From the NCBI GenBank assembly GCA_028565635.1, contig JAOXYB010062101.1, positions 1-10,586 on the forward strand: a stretch of DNA of 10,586 nucleotides, read 5' to 3'. The notes beneath the pieces were generated by a model. The model did not search any database, was not told the DNA's origin, and was given only the letters and a program-made list of their open reading frames with translations. This DNA is from Phoronis ovalis (Eukaryota > Phoronida > Phoronidae). A program made the translations under genes and the position numbers. Below, one piece after another: positions 1-6,180 of this stretch; position 1 is the stretch's first letter; each line of letters starts with the position of its first letter.

Positions 1-98
1 AATTTGCTTTTTATATCCAAAAGAAGCTTTCTACCAAATTTCATGCTTTTATCCGCTCTGTAAATGTAATTTCAAAATTGAGCTTAAGCCACCTGACT

Positions 99-566
99 AT
101 TAGGATATACAGCAGTAATGTGATTTCTGTTTTACTCTGCGGATCAGAATGCTGGAAAGTGAGCAAGGAGAGATGAAAAACGGCTAAATGTGTTCCACAA
201 TAGATGCCTAAGATGAATTATTTGTGTATTTTGGCCAAATACTATATCTTGGCCAAATAATACCAACCTATGTAGAGTATCAGAGATTGCTCAGAAAACT
301 CGAAGGTGGATAGGCCATGTGCTCAAAAGGATGATTGTCATGTAGTTGTGAACTGGACACTAACAGGAACAAGGACAGTCAGTACACCAAAGAATATGTG
401 GCGATGCATGGTATAGAAAGAGAGAAGAGCGTTTGGATGGAAGTCTTGGTTTGAAGCAGCACAAAAGGCAACAGATAAAGCTGACTGACGTTTGTTTGTA
501 CACACCCTATGCAAAACATGGCATCTAAGGGATCTGCAAGCCATAAGTAAGAGAGGGGGAGGGGTT
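99..566 (+). mobile_element. Degenerate non-LTR retrotransposon (LINE), C-terminal end of reverse-transcriptase ORF
   Basis: Conceptual translation on the plus strand, jumping between frames, gives the blocks SNVISVLLCGSECWKVS, RLNVFHNRC, ICVFWPNTIS, KTRRWIGHVLKR, PKNMWR and KADxRLFVHTLCKTW. This order is typical of the tail of many invertebrate LINE polyproteins, downstream of the RT catalytic domain. The reading is broken by several frameshifts (near 170 and 250) and by stops, for example between CLR and IICVFW and before RLFVHTL. It is an old, 5'-truncated copy. The clade is unresolved. It lies antisense inside ATG16L1 intron 9. Confidence 0.8.
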
Positions 567-1067
567 TCAGTCTTGTACACTCAATTTTATGGAAGCAGTC
601 AATTAATTTAAATCATGAATAATAAATTGCACAATATCTGAGTGTGTCTACATTCAATTAATTATGTTTGAGAAATACATGCATGAAAACACCATCTAAT
701 GTTCCGTTGATCTCATAACATAGTTTATAAATAGCAATCAAATTGTGTGTTTATATGTGTTTTGATGCAAGATGTAGAATTTTACAAAAAAAAACAGGAT
801 GACACGTTTATGGAATACAATGCAAGTATACAAAAACACCACAAGGGAAGTTAAATATTTTCTCCTAGATCATCTCCAAAATCACTAGTCTATACAATTA
901 TAGAATTGCTTATAACTGACAATCAATCACTAGAGGCAATTCTACATGAAACCTATGATATTAGCAGTCATTCTAACAAAGAAGATTCCAGATTAAAATA
1001 CAAGAGGGTGATTATTGAGTCATAGAGAAAAGTATACCCAAAGTCATTATTATTACTTATTACATAC
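567..1067. other. ATG16L1 intron 9, remainder
   Basis: This is the part of intron 9 between the LINE relic and exon 9. It is AT-rich. I read both strands for the next WD40 exon (expected to resemble HTLTGHSG and SHDRTLKLWD) and found none. I see no other feature in it. Confidence 0.6.
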
Positions 1068-1139
1068 CCTAAGTCTTTGATCTGAAAATGACCAAACCCG
1101 ACTTGCGAAATCATTTGAACCTGCAAGAACAAGATCCTC
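1068..1139 (-). CDS. ATG16L1: ATG16L1 exon 9 (WD40 repeat 2)
   Basis: It encodes residues 326-349. LVLAGSNDFASRVW and DQRLR match human YLLAASNDFASRIW and DYRLR. The acceptor follows a long T-run (minus strand, tttttttgtag); the donor is AGG|gtatgt, with phase 0 the likeliest. The next expected block (human HTLTGHSG) is not found to the left within the window. Confidence 0.9.
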
Positions 1140-4100
1140 CTACAAAAAAAATAATGAAACGGTTACAAACCTAAAGACATCACACTTTTTTGCTATTTTG
1201 TAGCCCAATTTTCCAAACTGCAGTGCTCTTATAGATACACATTTTAACAAATAAGCCTAAGACAAATTTATAATATGCATTGTAATATTAGTGAATTGCT
1301 AGAGCACTAAAATAAAAGCTTACAAATCCCTAAAAACATGACAAAATCTACAATATGAGCCAAAACACACCTGAATATCAAAATCCAAAGACATTATAGC
1401 AGCATTACTACCAATGAGAACACCACAACTTTCAATTCGACTGTTTCTTACTTCCCACAGTTTTAGTTTGCGATCTGTGCCACCTGTAGCGAATATCCTG
1501 CCCGATGGACTCCACCTGATTGCATTGACTTCCCCGTCATGAGCATCCTAATATAAATACAAGTATAACTGAATCAAAAAGAAAAATGATCTGATAACAC
1601 ATCTAAGGTTAAGGTTGCAATTTACCGACTACCTTGTAATAGGTGTAAAGTGATATTGAAAATAGATAATAATTATATAAAATATAGGATAGGAAAATAT
1701 GATTAAAATTTTCACTTACTACTTTGTCTAAAGCTTTTGAAGGTATTGAAACAGAATAACAAAATGCTGGTCTAGCAGCAGATGTTCCCGGAATAACATC
1801 AGGACCTTCCTGTAAATTTATTGGATCTCGAGCTGCCTCTGCTAACTCCTTCTGTAGCTTGACCTGCCTCTTCCTAAAATGAAAACATGATTCACTTGGT
1901 AGAAGCTACAACTTTCAAATATATTTAGCAAAAATAACTAGATGCTCTTATGAATGATGGAATCAAGGAACATACACATTACTGCACACTTTAGTTTCAT
2001 TTAACTTCTTAAGAAATTAGGAATGTTATACTTGCAGGTTCATATTTCAGATGACGTAAGGTCTACCTGAGTGACTCATCATTTTCTGCATTTAACTTAT
2101 CAGCATCTCTTGCTTTTAGTTGCATCCATCTTGTAACTAGCTCATTGCTTTCATCTTGAGCTTTTCTAAATTTCTCTTCAAGAGACACAAATGCCATCTG
2201 AAGTGCTGTTTGTTCATCTTTCAACATCTGTAAGTTTAAATATAATAATATTCAATGAACATATTTTAAAAAGCCACAATTAACATAAAACAATTTAAAG
2301 CAGAAGGGACAATAAATCAATATGTATACATGTCAAATACTCAAACTGCCTCGCATAAGCTCATTATATCCAAATTGGATTCAAATTTTATTTCCTAGCC
2401 CACCACATGGTCAGGCTTAACACACAAATTGTTTGTTTACCAAATTGACTTCAAGAAAGTTCAACATAGAAGTTCACATGCCTTAAGTAATTTAAAATTT
2501 TAGGATGTTCATATGATTATACTAAAGTTTAATGGAAAACAAAAAAGAAAGCCACGGTGAGAAGTAATTCATCATACGTTTCTTTAAATTTATGCCATGG
2601 ACAAACTGTCAAGAAATTAATTGCAGTATTGTCTTCTAGTTCCATAAATATAATAGCGATATCCTCCAGTATTATGCCAACAAATGATAGTATTTGTGCA
2701 TTTTTCCAAACCCATCATATAAGCAATTTGTTTGTAAGTAATACAATTAGCAAAACACTTTCAGATGTCAGAATGCATGTTCATAATTATCTTTTTAAAG
2801 ATTTAAAATCTACCTGATTGGTGCCTTCTACTTCCATAATTGTCGCTTCTAAACCCTTCATAGCACCTTTTAATGCATTTTCATTTGTTACTGAATCCAC
2901 CCATCTATAATAAAAACAACATTTAGATATCTTACAAAATGCTAACAGCAACATGTTCAAAGTTATATTGGCAGGTTATCCCCAACATACTTACTTTGCA
3001 TGGAGAACCTGCAACTCTTTTTCCTTCTCTTGTAATAACGTATTTAGTTCAATGATTTGCTGAGCATTCTGAAGAAGATAAAAAAGATGCATTATACATG
3101 AAATAAAATAATTGTTATTGTACTTCTTTAATAATAATCCTTTCTTAAGTTTTAACAAGTTGTAGCTAGGTAGATTTATCAAAATGACTGTACCTCGCCT
3201 CTTTTTTTGTGAACATCTGTTAGCTCCTCTTGAAGTTTGTACAATTTTTGTTCCAAATTTTGTATTTTTTCTGCAGCTACTTTGCCGCTGCCATTTCCTT
3301 CCCTACAGCATAGTTTATAGAAATACTTGTCAAACTTATTATTTACATACATATGGCATAGGCAACACAAAGAAGTACTACACAATATACGTGTACTTTG
3401 CAAAAAATATAATGTTTTGCTACAAAATGCAATTTATTTCATGTCACCAAGTACACAAAAGTTTTAAAAACATGCACATAAAACTCATATTGGGCACATG
3501 TACAAGCATACAAACAAATTATGATATAATGAGTTTTTTTTAATGCACTGTTTATCTGTAAATAAAAAATCAAGCTCATACTTTTTTTTCCAGTAGATCT
3601 AAATTACTCTTTTTCATAATGCATTTTGTATGGGTACAGCTAAAGCGTGAGAATTGTTCTAGTTAATGTTTTCTTACCCTGTATTACCCTGTAATCTTTC
3701 TTGTTTTAATCTTTCATTTTCCACTGTAAGCTGCATGTTGGCTGATTTCAAGTTATTAACATTTTCAAGCAGCTTATTTTCTGCAATTTAGTTTTTAAAA
3801 ACATAGTGAGTGCATGAATAGATGGAGAATAACAAACCGGGGTATCTTAGTGTTTGGGGCTGACGAGAATGTGCTTCCAGTAATGATCACCTTTTTTGAT
3901 ACCTTTTGGTATGGAATGGGGTACTTTTTACACTTATATGGTATGACATAGGCATGATTTTTCGAGGCCTAATCTATGATCTGTCGAGAAGGTTGTACAT
4001 GGAATATAATGCACGACTGTTTAGAAATATGAATGTGGTTAAAACTACAAAAATATAAACTAACATAATGGCAAATTGATGTTTTCAAAAACGTTTCATT

Positions 4101-6037
4101 CACTCGAAGCCAAAGTCAAAAAAGGTTGTTTTTTTAACACTTATTTGGCATAGTGCTCAGTTACTTGAATCAGAGTACAGGACTAGACTCATGCATGCAG
4201 GACTACCCCGGTCCCAGTCCTGCAAGCATGACCCTACTGTGGACAGCCTATGGCTTGTTCGTAGGGTTCTGACCACGTCATATCTCAAACCAGCCGGAGT
4301 TCGAAAAACACTTGCTTTCTTAAAAAAATGAATTTGCTCTGCCTATTCCTTGACTATTCCACTTCTTATGCCACATAACTTAATCAAAGATTCAACAGCA
4401 CATCAGCATAAAATCCAAAATGTACTTTTGACTCAAATGTGCCAACTAGAAGTAATCATCCGTATTAACTAAATCAACTCCCAACAGCAATAGACTTGTT
4501 CAAGTACTCCTACTCCAGATCCATCATACAATGGAACGCGCTGCCAAAAGACATTGTAGTGGCAACCACATTAGATATCTTCAAGTCATCATTAGAGAGA
4601 TACTACCTTACCACTAAGATGTAGATGTCAACAGCTTGTTTTTAGATTGCACACTACACTATTTTATCGCTTATCATGCTTATTGTTGTTGTTATTTTGA
4701 GAGCACCTATATTTGTCAAGGTCAAACTTCTTATATAGACATAGTCCTGCAAGCATGACCCTGCTATGGACAGCCTATGGCTTGTCCGTAGGGTCGTGAC
4801 TGTCTTGTATCTCAGACTAGCCGAAGTTCGAAAACACTTACTTCCCTATTAAATTCCACCAAAATTTTTGCTTCTGCTTATTCCTTGAATACTCCACTTC
4901 TTTTATCCCTGTATCCAAATTACTTAATCAAAGATTCAACAGCACCTCAGCATAAAATCCAAAATGCACTATTGAACATAACAAAATGCACTATTGAACA
5001 TAACAAAATGATGCAGCCATCATTCACATTACGTCATTAATGTCAAGGTTATTTGACGGACACTGGTATCGATAATAATCATACAAGAAACCGAATGTGA
5101 GAAGTCATTAGTGATACATTTATCTTCCGGCAGGTAGCGCCTCAGAGTTTTGCACTACTTTTCGCTGGACTGAAAATGTTTACGTCATTCGTTCAGCGCC
5201 TGCGCACTAACATACTTGTTCAATGTTTCCGGCAGATGATGGATGTTCAAGAGTGCATTTTGGATGTTATGCTGATGTGCTGTTGAATCTTTGATTAAGT
5301 TATTTGGATACAGGGATATAAGAAGCGGAGTAGTCAAGGAATAGGCAGAAGCAAAAAGTTTGGTGGAATTTAATAGGGAAGTAAGTGTTTTCGAACTTCA
5401 GCTAGTCTGAGATATGAGACGGTCATGACCCTACGGACAAGCCGTAGGCTGTCCATTGTAGGGTCATGCTTACAGGACTAATATAGACATTGTAGTCTCT
5501 AAGAAGTAATGCACTTGAAGACTTGAAGAAGATTCGTTCATCCATTGTATGGATATTATGGTATTGCGAATGTGTGAAGACTAGTTGAACTTCGGCTGGT
5601 TTGAGATATGAGGGGGCAGGACTCTACGCATTCTGCCCATAGTAGGGTTATACCCCGGGACCAGATGCAACTGTCATGGTCTAATATCAACAACTTTAAC
5701 ACAAGATTCGGATTCCTAAATAATGCTCAAAGACGAATCCACAATTTAGATATTCCACTCATCTACTATAAGCGGAAATACAAGTCTCCAACCCCTATTC
5801 GAACACTAATCGTATTTACTTTACAAAATATACATTAAACAAAGTACAACGTAGAAAATAGATATACGCCTAAGTAGAGCATTTTTAAAAGAAGTAGAGC
5901 TGAACAATAATTGCTAACACTGATAACTTACGTGCAAGAATTAAGCCACTGTATTTTTGGCACTGGATTTGGTTCCGAGCCTGTATTTTTTGGAATATTT
6001 TCTGTTTCCAATGTTCGACTTCCTCACTGACGGCCAT
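1068..6037 (-). CDS. ATG16L1: ATG16L1 autophagy-related protein 16-like 1 (partial, nine exons, C-terminus off the left edge)
   Basis: ATG16L1 binds the ATG12-ATG5 conjugate and directs LC3/ATG8 lipidation at the phagophore. I joined minus-strand exons 6037-5932, 3780-3678, 3302-3194, 3068-2995, 2904-2814, 2227-2067, 1873-1720, 1547-1371 and 1139-1068. All introns are GT-AG, phases 1,2,0,2,0,2,0,0,0, and the 1047 nt give 349 codons with no stop. Residues 4-30 match the ATG5-binding helix, with Trp10, Ile14, Ile18 and Arg21 at the places of human Trp13, Ile17, Leu21 and Arg24. The coiled coil (about 70-230) contains LTDVHKKRGE and NELVTRWM, close to human LTELHKKRGE and QELVTRWM. WD40 repeat 1 (267-300) begins DAHDGEVNAI and ends LKLWEV; repeat 2 contains SNDFASRVW. 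The linker is much shorter than in vertebrates. The remaining WD40 repeats are not in the window. Family identity is very secure; single splice sites are inferred from frame and homology. Confidence 0.95.
1371..1547 (-). CDS. ATG16L1: ATG16L1 exon 8 (WD40 repeat 1)
   Basis: It encodes residues 267-325 in phase 0 on both sides. DAHDGEVNAI, FATGGTDRKLKLWEV and GSNAAIMSLDFD follow human DAHDGEVNAV, LATGGMDRRVKLWEV and GSNAGITSIEFD. The GH-like dipeptide is AH, and a WD-like dipeptide (WE) closes the repeat. The acceptor is attag, and the donor is CAG|gtgtgt. Confidence 0.94.
1720..1873 (-). CDS. ATG16L1: ATG16L1 exon 7 (WIPI2-binding segment and short linker)
   Basis: It encodes residues 216-266. 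KRQVKLQKELAEAARDP is nearly identical to human RRQARLQKELAEAAKEP, the area that binds WIPI2 in vertebrates. After this only about 35 residues lead to the WD40 domain. The strongly acidic vertebrate segment beginning DDDIEVIVDE has no clear counterpart. The end, VSIPSKAL, resembles human VRVPATAL. The donor is gtaagt after GTA, phase 0. Confidence 0.92.
2067..2227 (-). CDS. ATG16L1: ATG16L1 exon 6 (C-terminal coiled coil)
   Basis: It encodes residues 162-214 plus two bases of codon 215. It is highly diagnostic: LKDEQTALQ, NELVTRWM and KLNAEND match human LKDEYDALQ, QELVTRWM and RLNAENE. The acceptor acttacag precedes ATG; the donor is AG|gtagac. Confidence 0.94.
2228..2813 (-). other. ATG16L1 intron 5
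   Basis: The largest of the internal introns between coding exons 2 and 9 (586 bp). A plus-strand open frame covers 2557-2817, but it runs antisense into exon 5 and its composition is ordinary AT-rich intron. No exon, RNA gene or repeat was recognised. Confidence 0.6.
2814..2904 (-). CDS. ATG16L1: ATG16L1 exon 5 (coiled coil)
   Basis: It encodes residues 132-161 after completing Lys131. The acceptor is ttatag; the donor is CAG|gtagat, phase 0. This is the least conserved part of the coiled coil. MKGLEATIMEVEGTNQ corresponds loosely to human LRTKLCDLERANQ. The assignment rests on the frame fit to both neighbours. Confidence 0.88.
2995..3068 (-). CDS. ATG16L1: ATG16L1 exon 4 (coiled coil)
   Basis: It encodes residues 107-130 plus two bases of codon 131. 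The text NAQQIIELNTLLQEKEKEL is heptad-like and lines up with human AQLVIDLNNQMQRKDREM. The acceptor cttcag and donor gtaagt are both strong. This is the shortest coding exon but one in the window. Confidence 0.9.
3194..3302 (-). CDS. ATG16L1: ATG16L1 exon 3 (coiled coil start)
   Basis: It encodes residues 71-106. EELTDVHKKRGE is the diagnostic block (human EELTELHKKRGE). The acceptor is tgtag at 3303; the donor GAG|gtacag is weaker than the others, but it gives phase 0 and joins cleanly to exon 4. A Gly/Ser/Asn-rich segment (EGNGSGK) sits just before the coiled coil. Confidence 0.92.
3303..3677 (-). other. ATG16L1 intron 2
   Basis: A 375-bp intron in phase 2, AT-rich, with no recognised element. 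A plus-strand open frame crosses it (3184-3543) but is antisense to exon 3 and has no protein-like character. Confidence 0.6.
3678..3780 (-). CDS. ATG16L1: ATG16L1 exon 2
   Basis: The acceptor ttgcag precedes AAAATAAG. With the C left by exon 1 this restores a Gln codon followed by NKLLE, as in human QYNKLLE. It covers residues 36-70, ending in a basic, glutamine-rich stretch (ERLKQERLQ) that enters the coiled coil. Two GT donors lie 10 nt apart at the end. Only the downstream one (gtaaga, intron from 3677) leaves the two codon bases needed to stay in frame with exon 3. Confidence 0.88.
3781..4215 (-). other. ATG16L1 intron 1, segment before the repeat cluster
   Basis: This stretch next to exon 2 has no recognisable exon, RNA or repeat. 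The intron runs from 5931 to 3781 (2151 bp) and interrupts codon 36 after its first base. Confidence 0.5.
4216..4435 (+). repeat. Intron-1 repeat, copy A (forward)
   Basis: This begins AGTCCTGCAAGCATGACCCT and includes TTCAACAGCACATCAGCATA towards its end. It aligns along nearly its whole length with copy B at 4743-4979 and, reversed, with copy C at 5243-5479. It shares CATATCTCAAACCAGCC with the reversed copy D rather than the CTCAGACTAGCC of B and C, so A and D look like one subfamily. It contains the hairpin described for copy C. Confidence 0.85.
4479..4624 (+). mobile_element. LINE reverse-transcriptase tail fragment
   Basis: A plus-strand reading gives IDLFKYSYSRSIIQWNALP, then DIVVATTLDIFKSSLERYY and a stop at 4622-4624. 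Blocks of the type YSFFPRTIRDWNxLP...APSLDAFKxxL close the ORF of many non-LTR retrotransposons. It is a different part or family from the relic at 99-566. It lies between repeat copies A and B. No RT catalytic motif is present, so it is 5'-truncated. Confidence 0.7.
4743..4979 (+). repeat. Intron-1 repeat, copy B (left arm of inner inverted repeat)
   Basis: A 237-bp arm that matches the reverse complement of 5243-5479, also 237 bp, with scattered substitutions. Long identical runs include GAAGTTCGAAAACACTTACT-type sequence and AATCAAAGATTCAACAGCAC. The two arms are separated by 263 bp, so the locus could fold into a long stem. No transposase or target-site duplication was recognised. Confidence 0.9.
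4961..5004. repeat. 22-bp tandem duplication at the inner end of copy B
   Basis: Two identical 22-bp units (4961-4982 and 4983-5004), each starting AAAATGCACTATTGAACATA, followed by a partial third, AAAATG. The first unit belongs to the repeat arm. Copy C lacks the duplication, so it arose in the left arm after the inverted pair formed, probably by slippage. Confidence 0.92.
4980..5242. promoter_or_regulatory. Unique core between inverted repeats, with CRE-, ETS- and NRF1-like motifs
   Basis: This 263-bp spacer (the first 25 bp are the tandem duplication) is more GC-rich in its middle than the flanks. It holds two copies of TTACGTCA, reverse complement TGACGTAA, a CREB/ATF-type site (5029-5036 and 5180-5187). 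It also has CTTCCGG, an ETS core (5124-5130), a second TTTCCGG (5226-5232), and GCGCCTGCGCA, near the NRF1 consensus (5196-5206). This set is typical of TATA-less metazoan promoters. Promoter function is inferred only; motifs this short also occur by chance. Confidence 0.35.
5243..5479 (-). repeat. Intron-1 repeat, copy C (right arm of inner inverted repeat)
   Basis: This is the reverse complement of copy B. It holds the clearest version of an internal hairpin at 5427-5465: GACCCTAC pairs with GTAGGGTC, and inside it GGACAAGCC pairs with GGCTGTCC around a GTA loop, with one bulge. Read on the minus strand, GAAGTTCGAAAAC downstream of the hairpin resembles a pol III B box, though only loosely. 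Confidence 0.9.
5485..5560 (-). mobile_element. Possible deleted remnant of the same LINE-tail fragment
   Basis: On the minus strand this reads CCATACAATGG, ATCTTCTTCAAGTC, TTAGAGACTAC and ACAATGTCTA. These recall CCATCATACAATGG, ATCTTCAAGTC and TTAGAGAGATACTAC in the forward fragment at 4479-4624, but with deletions. If real, the mirror symmetry of the region extends past the inner arms. The similarity is patchy. Confidence 0.35.
5584..5662 (-). repeat. Intron-1 repeat, copy D (truncated, reverse)
   Basis: The reverse complement carries CTGGTCCCGGGG, then ACCCTACTATGGGCAGAATG, then CATATCTCAAACCAGCCGAA. It matches the first part of copy A in order, including the GGTCCC just outside A, and is diverged in between. 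It is cut short after GAAGTTCAAC. It forms the outer right partner to copy A. Confidence 0.7.
5663..5931 (-). other. ATG16L1 intron 1, segment next to exon 1
   Basis: No repeat, exon or RNA gene was recognised here. A plus-strand open frame from 5608 covers repeat D and part of this segment but is not protein-like. The intron begins at 5931 with gtaagt on the minus strand. Confidence 0.5.
5932..6037 (-). CDS. ATG16L1: ATG16L1 exon 1 (start codon, ATG5-binding helix)
   Basis: This exon encodes residues 1-35 plus the first base of codon 36. The ATG at 6037-6035 has an A at -3 and a G at +4, a strong Kozak context. The frame stays open upstream to a GTG at 6109, but there is no earlier in-frame ATG in that stretch, so 6037 is the natural start. 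EHWKQKI and QARNQIQ align with the human helix that docks on ATG5. The exon ends at a perfect donor, gtaagt, read on the minus strand from 5931. Confidence 0.9.
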
Positions 6038-6180
6038 CTTGAATAACACGAAGCGAGTTAAAGAGCTCGATGAAAATCGATGTAACGCCAACGAAGATAA
6101 TAGCGCCACGGCCTGGGATTCGCTTCGACCGGGACAAATAAAGCACAGGAATAAGACTTATTAGTCTCGCGTTTTACTTC
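6038..6180 (-). promoter_or_regulatory. ATG16L1 5' UTR and TATA-less promoter region
   Basis: Read on the minus strand, the stretch before the start codon is less AT-rich than its surroundings and has no TATA box near the expected place. The start codon itself lies in CAAGATGGCC (6032-6041), a close match to the YY1 motif that commonly overlaps starts of TATA-less housekeeping genes. The transcription start cannot be placed from sequence; the upstream limit given is approximate. Confidence 0.45.

Noticed and set aside
338-580. Minus-strand open frame of 80 codons
   Set aside because: It is the antisense of the plus-strand LINE relic and has no protein-like character.
2557-2817. Plus-strand open frame of 86 codons
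   Set aside because: It lies in intron 5 antisense and ends just inside exon 5; no family resemblance.
3184-3543. Plus-strand open frame of 119 codons
   Set aside because: It runs antisense to ATG16L1 exon 3 and intron 2; it is rich in Phe, Tyr, Cys and Ile as expected for AT-rich shadow frames.
5608-5838. Plus-strand ATG frame of 76 codons
   Set aside because: Its first third is the antisense of repeat copy D, and the rest is not recognisable as protein.
6038-6109. In-frame N-terminal extension of ATG16L1
   Set aside because: The extension starts at GTG, and the homology to ATG16L1 starts after the ATG at 6037, which has a strong Kozak context.
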